Shown here in pieces: positions 52,941 through 64,000 of a stretch of 64,000 nt of DNA. This DNA comes from Trissonchulus latispiculum. Taxonomy: Eukaryota; Nematoda; Enoplea; Enoplida; Ironidae. Position numbers and translations under genes: made by a program. Position 1 is the first letter of the stretch. Each line of letters opens with the position of its first letter. The notes under the pieces are model-generated. The model saw only the letters and a program-made list of their open reading frames with translations, ran no database searches and was not told the DNA's origin. Location: positions 62,001 through 126,000 of the forward strand of contig JASAND010019988.1 of the NCBI GenBank assembly GCA_030248195.1. The letters run 5' to 3'.

Positions 52941-53509
52941 GTTGTTATTATTGCCGGGCTACTCAGCCAAGAGGCTATATGAGGGCGCTAACCTTTGTTT
53001 CTCCCCATCAGTCATAGCTAGTACGACTCTCGCTACGGAAGCTGGAGCAGAGGCCTTTCGGCTCCGGTAGTAAGACATCCATCCATTAACTGCTCATACA
53101 CAAGGTAGAGGAGCACAGCATCTTTCGACACTCCAAGCCGCAAGCGGGATCAGAGACAAGCCCGGAAAGTTGTGTGATTCATTTTGAGTACATGACTCGT
53201 TTGCACCCAACACTCCCTCGCAGGAGGTAGGCGGACCACATTGCAGAAGCTCTGGTACATATATCATCCTACCGGGAACTCCGCGCCCTACTCTTGGCGA
53301 TAAGTGGATTAAGGGTTCTTTAGCGTGCACTACCCCTAGCAAAGCAGCACACGGGCCCACCAATTTAACGCGTCATCCGACCGGTGGAGTAGTGACCTAA
53401 GCATATTGCTCAAGGAAACAATGTAACGTCATTATGGCTAAGGCGGGAATCGAGCCTCGGACCTTTCGATCCGAAATCCGGCGCCTTATCCATTCGGCTA
53501 CACGGTCTC
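52941..53509 (-). mobile_element. tRNA-derived SINE, second family (569 bp)
   Basis: On the minus strand a tRNA-like head at 53509-53432 begins CGAGACCGTGTAGCCGAATG. Its A box is TGTAGCCGAATGGATAAGG and its B box GGCTCGATTCCC. The T-stem does not pair well, so it is not a functional tRNA gene. Perfect 12-bp duplication GATTGGTTGCTT at 52929-52940 and 53510-53521. The body differs from the SINE at 22862. Confidence 0.88.
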
Positions 53510-53847
53510 GATTGGTTGCTTAGCTACTGCTATTGAAATGCACTCATGAGCGTCATCGTAGCTAAAGTAGCCAATCGAATGCAGTACAGTTCTAACGCAT
53601 AAACACAGGATAAATAACGTAACCTTAGCCAGCTGAGCCAGGAGTTTAGTCAAAATCAGCACACATTTTGACATTTTCGTAAATTCCACCCCTCTCAGTT
53701 TTGGAGCAGGTACAAGGGTAGATAAAAGTTGGACCAAATTCAGTATAGAACCTCTCAAGAATGGATGTCCTCGTTAATGTATGATTACAATTATTTTTCA
53801 GTAGTGAAGAAGCATTTTAGAGTCCTACTCCTGGGCCGCGTAGCAAG

Positions 53848-54029
53848 CATACATGTGCTTGGGGGGGGGGTTGGGGGGGGGTTTCACCCCCCAGACCTGA
53901 GCTCACCACCCCCCAGAATCCGGATTTTTCCAGTAAAAAACCGGAAAAATCCGGAAATCCGGTTTTTCGGCGGCCGTCGGCCGCCCTTCATCCCCCCCCC
54001 CCCAGAACTTCCCCTCCTGCACATGTCTG
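53848..54029. mobile_element. hAT-type MITE, 182 bp
   Basis: Ends CATACATGTGC and GCACATGTCTG (one mismatch). Perfect 8-bp duplication GTAGCAAG at 53840-53847 and 54030-54037. G- and C-tracts flank a central CCGGAAAAATCCGGAAATCC palindromic region. Relatives of its right end lie at 42705 and 42892. Confidence 0.93.
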
Positions 54030-54212
54030 GTAGCAAGAGTTTCTCCTAGCTTAAGTATCCTCCTAGACGTACGTCTGGGAGCTGTCCAGAAGGAATTTAG
54101 GAGATCTCGAAAACCCGTTTCAAAAGATTTATCCTAATTTAGCTGGCTCCTAAGGGGAAAGTTAGGAGTACTCCCAGTTTTCGAGAATCTTTTGAAACCG
54201 ATTCTCCTAAGT

Positions 54213-54490
54213 GAGCCTTCATATTCAAACGGTTTTTGAATGAAGTGAAACTGAATCTGAAATATTGTGGATTGCCCTTACCTGAAACTGAAACTGTTCT
54301 GGGTCGCATGGAGTCGTTTTGGGTTAAAATTATAAAAAATAAAATAAATTTAGTCTTCTGGGGACGCTAAATAATCACCAAATTACGTTTTAATATTCAA
54401 AGGTTTCTTGAATGAAGTAAAACTGAAACTGAAATTATTGTGTATTGCCCTCGCCTGAAACTGAACCTGTTCTGGGTCGCCGACTAAAAG
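54213..54490 (+). repeat. Two-copy ~178-bp tandem repeat
   Basis: The stretch from TATTCAAA through TTGAATGAAGT to CTGTTCTGGGTCGC occurs at about 54220-54305 and 54395-54480. Both carry CTGAAACTGAA-type runs. Preceded by an inverted pair near 54112 and 54178 (TCTCGAAAAC / GTTTTCGAGA). Confidence 0.8.
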
Positions 54491-56908
54491 CTGTAACTGA
54501 AAGCAAGTCGCCTCATAGAACAACACTAACACTACACGAACAACTGAATCTAGCTTAGCTGAACACCGAATCCTCCTGATTTGTTGCTTTTTCTATGCTT
54601 TGCTTTCATTTCAGACCATTTTTAAGTTTTTCTATACCTTCTGACAATTTCAACAGCAAAGTCTGTTTACGCATTCAGTGTCACAGTTTCGGATCAGTGC
54701 TGGCGCACCTTTAAATTGTATAACCAGTTATTTTCTTGTGAAAAACAGCTGACGTTGACTGTTTTTTTAATCTGGCCACTTTCCATACACCTTTCACAAC
54801 CTATATTTTGTCAAATGGTGAAATTTCATGGGCCCTGTCAGGTACAAAGAAAGAATAAACCCAAGGACAGGGCAGTTTGTTCTGCGTATTGGAAGTTTTG
54901 CAAGCGAAACAACGCCTATATCTGTCTTATTGTAAATTGCTCTCAAGAATGCTGCCTGACAACTTTTGCACAAATTTCAACTTTGATCCTGAATGTTATT
55001 TCGCTCTCGAACAAAAAAGAAAATTTTTAACAAAATTTATTTTAACACTGACAAGTACCTATGCCATACAATGTAATGCTAATCGCTGTTGTCTCTCAAG
55101 TCTTTGCTTTCCACAAAGCCATTTTTAAAATTCTAAAAAAGCAGGGAATAATTTTAAATTCCTGCATTTTACGATTTGCTATTAAGCAAGCCCCCCTTTC
55201 CCCAACATTCACTGCAGTTGTAGGTTCAAAACTTTTGAAAATTTATCTAGTTTTAAGCGGAGCAATAAAAGCTAAGCAGTAAAATGCCATTGTTTGATTT
55301 ACCCACACATAGCAGATATGTGTGCGTGTGTGTACTTTAGGACGGTCAAAGTAACATAGCTTTAGCTTACGCGGGAAAGCTAACGCTTGGCTTGGCGTTG
55401 GGTTGCATGACACACCTGCACCTGCCTGCCCTAATGTTGATATATGATCAGCACAACATTTGTGCTGCATTCTTACTCTGCCTTATATCAGTGCTGCACT
55501 GTTATGGAAAACATTAGTTGCCTGCTGTAATGCAAAATTTTATCTGGCATGTATATATTTAGCGCGGGAGTGGCCCTTAGTGACTGTAGTCTCAGGTTTC
55601 GCGTGGGTGACAAAACAAGTGTTTTCGTTTTGGGACATTCCGTAAAACATAAGAAACTTACTTTGAGGGAATGTTTGAATTTACTTCAGAAGTCATCTTC
55701 TATGCTGAACCTATTAATTAACCTATCTGGGTTACGTATTTTATTATATTGGACCTTCACCTTCCTTTTCAGCCAAACTTAAGCGTTGAGGCAACCTAAC
55801 TTCTTGACTTAACTCCAGTGACCACAAAATTCTGTCGTGCTCTTAAACGGCTTTATAAAGCTGACAGTTAAAATGTTTAGCACACAAAATTGCTTTCAGT
55901 TAATCCAGCTTTGCATATTTCAATCTTATGTTTTTCAGTTATTGCTTTACATACTTTTTGCCTCTGCTTTTGTTAAAAAGCGTGGGTTTTCTTGGTCGCG
56001 GATCCGAACTCCGTTTTTCGGATCAGCTTTTCGTCTGCTTTTCGTTTCTTTTTATTAGCTTAGTATGCCTAAGTTGTGGGATAATTTCGATGTGGATAGA
56101 TGCGGAAACCATTAGGTTTGTAGTTTATAGAAATGTTATAGGAAATGTCGGTTTTTGTGTTTGCACTTTTTATGGCGATACTAAGGCAAACGCACAACGT
56201 TTGTTGTGTTGTGCGTAACTTTCGCACTTAACTAACTTAACTTCACTTACACGTAACTTCTTGAGCAAAACTGAACCGATTTATTGTCCAAATTTGGTGT
56301 GGATGCATTTGAACACATTTCTGATCAATCTGCACTAAGATTTTAAAAATTTGAAAAATTTTAAATATTTGGGTTTTTTAAGTTGCAAACAGGGGTTTTC
56401 TGGGTCGCTGAACAGGCATCTGAAAACCGTTTTTCCGTACAGCCTTTCGTTAGCTAGAAATAAGCTAATGTTGTAAGCTTAACAGTTATGCTTATATAAG
56501 TAGCTAACAAAAAGCTGGATCGAAGAACGGGTTTCAGGTTCGTGTTCAGCGACCCAGAAAACCCTTTTATACAACTTTTCAGCGAAATTAGCTATAAAAC
56601 ATTTTTGGTTCCTCTTGGCCCCTCCTTTTGGAAAACCTAAAAATTTAAAATTTTTTAAAATTTCAAAATCTTGCTGCAGATCGAAGATCGGTCAGAAATG
56701 TGTTCAGGTGCATCCATACCAAATTTTGACTAAATAGGTTAAGTTTTGGAAAGTCACGGACAGGTGTGCGCCTGCCTTAGTATAGCCCTTTTTATGAATT
56801 CTTCGACTTTGATGAAAAGGTATCTGAAGTTACGGAGTTTCCGAGGACACTGAACATGCATCTTCAGACAGCTTTTGTTCGCTACGTCCAAGAGTAGATT
56901 ATAATAAG
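54491..56908. other. Unassigned sequence
   Basis: Short open frames (for example 54716-55030 and 55928-56218) have no recognisable similarity. Several GCGACCCAGAAAACC/CTGGGTCGCTGAAC stretches near 56400-56570 suggest an old inverted repeat. No gene. Confidence 0.45.
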
Positions 56909-57251
56909 AGTGTGACAGCAGGCAGGCTCTTTGTTATCAGCTCGAGAACCATGCTCTGCCTGCACGCTAACGCAACCCCTCACCATAAACAAATACTTAG
57001 TGATCCCCCACAAATCAGACCCTTGTTGGTTGACCCCCCCCCCAAATCAGACCATAGTGGAATGAGCCCTCCCTCACAAATCAGACCTTGTGATCTTCAC
57101 TAGGGTCTGACTTGTGAGGGAGGGGTGGGTGGCTAGGGTCTGATTTGTAGAGGAGGGTCACGTCACTAGGTGCTCGTTTATGGTGGGGGGAGGTAGGCCT
57201 GCAGAAAATGATTCTCGTGCTAATAGCAGAGAGCCTGCCTGTTGTCACACT
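56909..57251. mobile_element. 343-bp TIR element with CAGGCAGGCTCT ends
   Basis: Terminal inverted repeat of about 35 bp starting AGTGTGACAGCAGGCAGGCT (right end AGTGTGACAACAGGCAGGCT when inverted). Inside are inverted copies of CAAATCAGACC/GGTCTGATTTG. No convincing target duplication. Confidence 0.85.
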
Positions 57252-60200
57252 TTTATCAATGTACGTATGAGCTACTTTTACCTGTTATCTAGCAAATGAA
57301 AGCTAAACAAGATTCAGTTCAGATCGCTCTATTAATTAAGTTACTGCGTTTTCTACCACTTGTTTACGGGTGGAGTTTTTTACTCTTGCAAAAAAATTAT
57401 TTATATTTGAGTTTTTGCTCGAGAAGCTCTTTCAGTAAAGATATTAGATTCATCTCCTGATCCAAACTGCAACTGGATTACACTCACAATATTCAGTGTT
57501 AAAGAAAGGTTATTTTCCTTCTGTAGGGGATTTAGTTTTCACTTTTATGAGCATTTTCAATAAATTTTCTTTCCTTTCACCTTCATTCCCGTGGAAAAAT
57601 TGTTTTTGTAGTGTTATTTTTTAATGTTCTTTAAAGTGAACCATTTCATCACGCCAGAGAGTCACTAAGGTGATTTTCCGATGTTTCTCATTCTTCAACC
57701 CCCCAGCCGAACCCACTGAAACATGTCCAACATATGTCTATGTTTATTGTTACTCTGATTACCCTTGACTGCTCAAATTGCAAAGTTTAAACTTTGAAGC
57801 AATTTGATGATTTAGTTTGCACTCAACAGCTGTTAGACTTAAAACTTGTTGTTTATTTCCCGTCCACCTGTCGCCGACTGGCCAGCCCTGCGGACTGTAT
57901 AACTCATTTGAAAAAGGGTATTTGGAGGATAGAAATTTTAAAATTTCCTACATTTTCTACCATTTTCTCAATTCTAAAACTTCCATCGCACCCTCTGTTA
58001 GAGTTTGGCAATTGTCGTGCAGTCACAGCCTTCTGCCGCTAAAACTAGGCCTCGGCCTAAATCCTCACCCGAACGTTTTTACACGCCCAGATGCGTCTAT
58101 AGAAAATTGTAGGATAGTTTTGGAAAACGTTTTACAGTAGGTAGGTACTGTATACAGTGTAACTATGTCACTACAGTGATATTAAAATCTACTGTCGGGG
58201 ATTTGCTGCAGCGTACAGTGTTTGCAACGGCTGCCCGGTTTCTGAATATATATTAAATGACCCAGAAAATTTAAGACTTTCTTAAGACATTGCTGTAGTA
58301 TAAATGGTAGTTTGCTTTTAAAATGGCCCCCATTCGGTGGGGAACTAGTTTTCTGTTCAAGATTTTTATTCCTAATGCCAAAATTGTCATAATATTTCGA
58401 CAACGCGCAAATTTTAGGGCTTCTTTTCAGAATTTTCCTTGGCATGGGCTGGTCGTTCGTTCTTGACAATAGTTGGTGGTGGTGACTGTGTACAGTGCTT
58501 ACTGTAACTTTACTATAAAATTCCTTGATAACTAAACAGTTTGTTAATTTAAATTATTTAATCTGCAGCATTTTTCAGATATCAAAATCACAATTGTTTT
58601 AAACTGCCTGTAGTAACATTGAAGGTCACTGTTTTGAACCGGTTTTTGTTGACTTTTTTGGTTGCCACCTGCAAGAAAGGTCAATTGTGTGTCTCAGCGA
58701 AAAAGGTTGATAAATTAGGTTCAAATTTAAAATCGGTTTTTATGTGTTCTGAATCAGAGTTAAAACTGTCTTAACAGAATTGATAGTGTGATTGTAAGTA
58801 ACAACGCCGAAAACCTTCTTTGGTGTGTAGAGAGAGATTACTCAACTCTTAGAGAGGGCGTGAACTTGCCTGATTTCAACTACTCGATCATACAATGCAG
58901 TTTGGTTAAGCTCAGTTTTGATTAAGGTTGAGATTTCATACACGTTAAATGCTGGTTGGACGTGACTCAGCTCAGAACCTTCTGTGGTCGCGTTCAGTAT
59001 ACAAAACATTGTTAAATTGAGAAACTCGGCAAAAGCGAGAAAGACTGCCAACTTGCTTTTATAAAAAAGCTAGCTTTTTCAAATTGATTTTGTGAATTCT
59101 GATTTTTTTGTTGATTGACGGGCATTGGGCAACGAAGAGTGGAATTTCGAATATGCATTCTTTGTTTGGTTTAGGAGACAACATACAACAGCCTCACTTT
59201 ATTTGCTGCAATGCGCTTATATGATAGACTTTTCACCAACAGATAAGTGATCCAAAAATGCTTGATAGTGCAGATTGATTGGCTGGGTTTAGTCATTAAA
59301 TATTTTTTCAATTGACTAGCTAAAAAAATTCCCAGCTTATCATCAGTTACAATGGTTCTCGATCTTTTACAGCAGCTTTCATTCAGAAAAACTTTCACAC
59401 AGCTAAAGTTTCACTAGTGCTTTTACTGACAAAGATATGAATCAGACACATCAGGACCAAGGCTGGGCGGGTCCTTAGATTGATGAAGTGAAACAGCGAA
59501 ATTTAATCCTTTCGGGTTCGCTAAGGTAGGAAATGTGAGTCACTCACACAGAAGTAACCTTATAGCAACTGATATATAAGCCACGATAAAAGCAATATTT
59601 TACATTTCTAGTAACTTCTGTTTCTTTTCACTTTGTCGGCAAACTAAAAGTTGCACTAGGTAGGCAAGGCGGATTTTAAACTTACTAAGAGTTGTTTTTT
59701 GTTGTGAGATAAAGTGAATGTGGTTTTTCTAAAAGGTTAGGCTCACGGTTTGTCGCGACAATGCAAGCAGACACGCATAATGATTATGGTTTAAAGCACC
59801 CGATTTTAAAACGGTATATATTTGGAATAAGGCACAGTATTTTATTAAGCACAAAATAACTTTAATAAATAAGTTGAGGCCACATGGGATATTTTCATTC
59901 TTCTAATCCTGTCTATTATATCTGCTTTAATTACTACTTTTATTTATTTCAGGCACATATTGTACATATTATTTTATTCGCCAGCACCGGTTATATGAAT
60001 TTCTGATATTTACATTATTTCATTTTGACCCCTTCTAATTGAAGGCTTTACAGTCGAGGCGCTGAAATTTTCTTTGGTTATCTAGCTGTATGATTGCATT
60101 CAATTTTCATAAAGCTAGGTTACCAAAGCTAAGAACAGCGCCTTTGCGACATTTGACTACAAGCGACATTCTATGACTACGACAGGATCGAATTAAGCCT

Positions 60201-60823
60201 CCGTATAATTTACTCTTGATATTCACAGTAATTAAAGTTATCCTCAGTTCTTACCCAGACCAGATCACCGAACAGGTTTACTGCTTGTAGCCGTCGGAAA
60301 ACGATTTTGTAGTCAAAGGATTGGAATTAAACCAGTAAGTTAATAGTGATAATTAATTTATCAATAATTCTGGTTTGTGACCAGACGTGTATCAGACCAA
60401 TATATATTAGGAGGAGGGCTGGAAATTTTGATTGAAGTTCTGTTTTTTTCAGCAAATTTTAACAAAAACCAACTTGGGTGTGAGCGATCATTATTGGTAC
60501 CCGCCCACTCTAACAATCGGCTGCACCAAATATGGTTAACTTCTAACTAATTCTAATACTTCTAACTAATTCTAACCACCTGCTTAATGGAAGGTGGCAG
60601 CGATTTTAGAAGATAAGTTAACCGCTTTAGCATCATTTGTTTTTGTAAAGGAAAACTTTGAACTTAGGCTTTTTAAGAGTTAGGTTTTGTCATTATTTCG
60701 GACTCAACTTAATAAGGCATTTATTGAGTAAATAGAATATTTCGTGAACATATTAGTAGATGTTGATACTTTTGATTTAGCTGATGCCTTATGCATTATT
60801 CAACACAAATATTCATTTTGGAT
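57252..60823. other. Unassigned sequence
   Basis: No gene recognised in 3.5 kb. A minus-strand open frame at 58842-59051 (including AFNVYEISTLIKTELNQTAL) has protein-like composition and could be an exon, but I cannot place it in a family. Other short frames look random. Confidence 0.4.
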
Positions 60824-61300
60824 CTCTTTAACTATCCCCCCAAAAAGACCCAATTTAACTATTCCTCCCCCCAAATTGAAACTGTAGTAACGTGTAAGTA
60901 ACGCAAGTGTAGTATACACAAATGGAACTGACAACAAATGCTTCTAATCAATTTGTAACCTTTAAGTTTTCAAAAAATGTTTAAAAAGATGTAAATTTTA
61001 AAAATCTTGAATTTAAAAATATTTAATGTTTAACTTTCTTGAATTATTTAAGTTAGCATCAGTTCATTGTACATGCTAAATTTAAAAATTAGCTTGAGCT
61101 AATAAATGATGTTAAAATAAATATTTTTAATTTGAACACAAAGAACTGAAAGATTATTTTATTTTTCATTCAGAATAGGTTAGAATCACCCAGATAACTT
61201 CTATCACCTTTATTTTAACCTTTGAATACATCTTAACACATTAGAACCCAATTTAACTATTCCCCCCCCCAAACGAGTTTGGGGGGGAATAGTTAAAGAG
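60824..61300. mobile_element. 477-bp TIR element with CTCTTTAACTAT ends
   Basis: Ends CTCTTTAACTATCCCCCC and, inverted, CTCTTTAACTATTCCCCCCC. A second internal copy of AATTTAACTATTCC lies near each end, and 61254-61300 is itself a hairpin around AAACGAGTTT. AT-rich interior, no ORF. Confidence 0.8.
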
Positions 61301-61771
61301 AACTTCATTTTAACCCTTTTATGCCATTTAGCACAAGTGGTAATTTTTGGCATCATATTTTTTGGGACAGGGTCCAGTTGCCGGTTGGCAATCTGGGCAT
61401 TTGCTCCTTTTATCTTTAACACGTCCACCCCATTTGCGAGAATATTTCGACACTTGCTTGAAAAATCTAGTTTCTATTGCATTCCGCCGGCTAAGGAAAT
61501 TTTGATGATTTCAAGCCCTGTTCGAGCGCTGCATTCAAGCAAATCCAGAGCCGGCTGTAGTTCGTCGGCAGAAACGTCGTCCCACCAGGTGATGCGGGAA
61601 GTTACGCGCACTAAAATAACGCATAGTTGATCCTGTATCTGAATCAAGTCTTGCAGCTATTGGATTTTTGCAATGAAAATTTAACAAAACTTCGTACTTT
61701 GTCCGACGGCCTCTAACTTTTCCTGAGTGCACCAGGGACCCTTCAATGCTTACATATAAAATGTAGAGCAA
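61210..61771 (-). other. Possible decayed coding sequence
   Basis: Minus-strand frames over 61771-61535 and 61428-61210, plus an intervening frame with SRITWWDDVSADELQPALDL, look like pieces of one protein broken by stops and shifts. The family is not recognised. Possibly a transposase or retroelement remnant. Confidence 0.25.
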
Positions 61772-61951
61772 CTAATTCTCTATAGATTGGTGGCAGTCTC
61801 ATTTCTCTACTTGGTCTCAGTAAAAATGGCAGCCAAAAATGTAAAATTGGTCATTTTGAGCCGATTTTCCCGAGAAGTCTTGGGCAGAAGAGGGTTAATC
61901 TGAAGTCAACTTCGGAGTTCAGGAAGGTTTGTCGGTTCGTTTCAATTTTAG

Positions 61952-62973
61952 GGCGTGCATAAAACACGGCCCCGGCCCGGTACATAAAACACGGCCCCGG
62001 CTCCGGCCCCGGCCCGGGTGCATAAAACACGGCCCCGGCCCCGGCCCTGGCCCCGGCCCCACATAAAACACGGCCCCATTACGGCCCCGTGCATAAAACA
62101 CGGCCCCGTCACGGCCCCATACATAAAACACGGCCCCGTCACGGCCCATCAAAAAATCATGTTTTTGACTAATGGGACTAAATATAACCAATTCAGCATC
62201 TCCTAATCTATCAAATTAAATTGTTTAAATGTTTAGTCTTTGGGTTTGAAAAATCGAATTTTGAATTGAAAATATTATCTTTGAACCACCTTTTTTAAAT
62301 TTTTGTATCTTGGTAAACCTACAAATAACAAACTTTATGTAATTCAGTTATTAAATGTGTAAATTAACTTAAATTGTGTAAATGTGTTTATGTGTAAATT
62401 TATTTTTAAATTTAACTTAAGTAAAACTTTTTTGTGAAATTTTAGAATTTACAAATTTTCATCACCTTTAAAATTAACTTATTAACGAAACTACATATGA
62501 CCAAATGTTGTGCATAAACACATTTAGACAATTTAATTTAATTTACACATTTAATAACTGCATAACATAAAGATAACATAAATGTTTACCAAGATACAAA
62601 AACTTAAAAAAGGTGGTTCAAAGATAATATTTTCAATTCAAAATTGGATTTTTCAAACTCAAAGACTATAACATTTAAACAATTTAATTTGATAGATTAG
62701 GAGATACTGAATTGGTTATATTTAGTCCCATTAGTCAAAAACATGATTTTTTGATGGGGCCGTGACGGGGCCGTGTTTTATGTATGGGGCCGTGACGGGG
62801 CCGTGTTTTATGCACGGGGCCGTAATGGGGCCGTGTTTTATGCACGGGGCCGTAATGGGGCCTTGTTTTATGTGGGGCCGAGGCCGGGGCCGGGGCCGTG
62901 TGTTATGCACCCGGGCCGGGGCCGGGGCCGGAGCCGGGGCCGTGTTTTATGTACCGAGCATTTATGCACACCC
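61952..62973. mobile_element. 1-kb near-perfect palindromic element with GGCCCC repeats
   Basis: Left arm 61952-about 62460 and right arm about 62460-62973 are inverted copies over almost their whole length. The outer ~200 bp of each arm is a tandem of ATAAAACACGGCCCC(G) with GGCCCCGGCCCC blocks; the inner part is AT-rich. Candidate 8-9-bp duplication CAATTTTAG at 61943-61951 and 62974-62982. Open frames in the GC arms are repeat artefacts. Confidence 0.92.
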
Positions 62974-62982
62974 CAATTTTAG

Positions 62983-64000
62983 ACATGGCAAGTTTGGGCT
63001 GTGACGGATGCTTAATTAATTCGTCGGCACTGCATTCCTTGGGTCCCGTTGATCAGCCTACCGCGATTTATGTAGATGGAATTTTCACACTAAGGGTATA
63101 AGCAATACAGGATAGAAGATAAAGTCACACTAGTTAATTTTAACACTAGTTATCAACTTAATCTCTTTTTTTAAATTTAATCTTGGCCAACAAGAACTAA
63201 AGTTCCTGATTCTTTCTATTGAAGTAAATACTTTATAAATTTCATTTTTGTTTTAAAGGATGTCTCTGATTGAGCGTGGTAGCAGACATGGAGGGTGAAA
63301 AAGGATCCTCTGTGTTTGTTTCTGCGTATCAATCAGGGATAAATTCTAGTTTATTACTTACATACGATTACTTTAAATACTCTGACTGGTTTTCCAACTT
63401 TCCTGTCTGAGTAATCGGCCTGCCCTCCGACTCCTTTTTCCAGCCTTTCCTTTTTTCTTTTGCCCTTCCAAAGGTGTATAGGCCTCAATAGGCCCATATA
63501 TAGGCCTCAATGAGTGCCTGACAAATGCGGAGTTTGACAAAAAACTTCAGCTAAAATATAATTAGCTTGCTAGCTAAAATAGCTTGCTAGCTAAAATATA
63601 ATTAAAATGTAATATTTTAGTCAGATTCCCCGTTGCACCAAGTTAGGTAGATTTTCGTTATGACTTAAACCAATCAGTATTTTCCCCAGATGCGTTGTAG
63701 CAAATCAAGTTCATGCTAATATCACATAAGCTTCACTTCAGTTGGATTTTATTTAGATTTTAATCAGATGTTAGTCAAAAGTTAGTAAAATGTTAATCTT
63801 AGCCCTGACTAGAATTAAAGTCTAACTTTTCATTTGGTGCAACGGAAAATGGCCTTAATTAGAACGTCATTACAAATTAGTCTTATTATAGATGTTAATC
63901 AGATTTTGTGAAACCAGCCGTAAATCCCCCACGTTAGGGAAACCGGATAGGGAAGATTAGTATCTAAGCCTGGGATGAGAGTTCAGTTGGTGACTCAATG
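62983..64000. other. Unassigned right edge
   Basis: No gene seen. Contains a short direct repeat of GCTTGCTAGCTAAAATA near 63565-63600 and a duplicated TAGGCCTCAATAGG/TAGGCCTCAATGAG pair near 63480. Confidence 0.45.

Noticed and set aside
53432..53512. tRNA-Arg gene
   Set aside because: A and B boxes are present, but anticodon and T stems pair badly and a 12-bp target duplication brackets a longer body; it is a SINE head.
61919..63101. Gly/Arg/Cys-rich open frames (FYVWGRDGAVFYARG type)
   Set aside because: Translation of the ATAAAACACGGCCCC tandem ends of the palindrome; no independent coding evidence.
1..64000. CRISPR arrays, bacterial operons, rRNA genes
   Set aside because: No regularly spaced direct repeats with unique spacers, no rRNA-like sequence; spliced genes and transposon types show eukaryotic nuclear DNA.

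Overview
This window is animal nuclear DNA: spliced genes with GT-AG introns, AT-rich intergenic sequence and very many transposons. The phylum cannot be fixed from sequence alone. The mix of Ty3/Gypsy, Penelope-like, tRNA-derived SINE and hAT-type elements, together with many poly-G tracts inside short inverted-repeat elements, suggests an invertebrate. Two host genes are certain, both on the minus strand. DPY30, a COMPASS/MLL histone H3K4 methyltransferase core subunit, has three exons (19788-21403). ZMPSTE24/STE24, the CAAX prenyl protease, has eight exons recognised between 15099 and 185. Every splice junction assigned here keeps the reading frame. However, no exon carrying the HExxH zinc-binding motif of ZMPSTE24 was found between the seventh exon (5861) and the last exon (403), an interval filled with tandem repeats and a foldback element.

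Region by region: 0-15 kb is ZMPSTE24. Its introns hold a 1.2-kb foldback element (1450-2651), two satellite arrays (about 2.8-3.55 kb and 3.64-4.75 kb), a 5'-truncated Penelope-like retroelement with an open reverse transcriptase frame (7317-9080), several CTGG- or CAGGG-ended MITEs, and an inverted tRNA-derived SINE. 15-21.4 kb holds the intergenic region, a GC-ended 1.5-kb element and DPY30. 21.4-30 kb is a dense, partly nested landscape of G-tract-rich MITEs and two more SINEs. 30-42 kb has no recognisable gene but contains two ~1-kb non-autonomous transposons, a short-palindrome array and a hAT-like foldback element.

42.7-52.2 kb holds two Ty3/Gypsy elements in opposite orientations. One is a 5'-truncated plus-strand integrase fragment with a 150-bp 3' LTR. 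The other is a large minus-strand element, gag - CCHC/envelope-like glycoprotein - protease - RT - RNase H - integrase. In it a 907-codon open frame with a hydrophobic leader, a Cys-rich glycosylatable ectodomain and a C-terminal membrane anchor lies between gag and protease. Gag, the glycoprotein ORF and protease-RT share one frame and are separated only by two TAA codons. This gag-env-pol order is the most unusual feature of the window. The glycoprotein frame is intact while pol has several frameshifts.

52-64 kb has no recognisable host gene. It holds a 569-bp tRNA-derived SINE with a 12-bp target duplication, a hAT MITE with an 8-bp duplication, two further TIR elements and a near-perfect 1-kb palindrome (61952-62973) with GC-rich ends.

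Coordinates of elements rest on terminal inverted repeats and target-site duplications read by eye. Superfamily names are inferred from duplication length and terminal bases.
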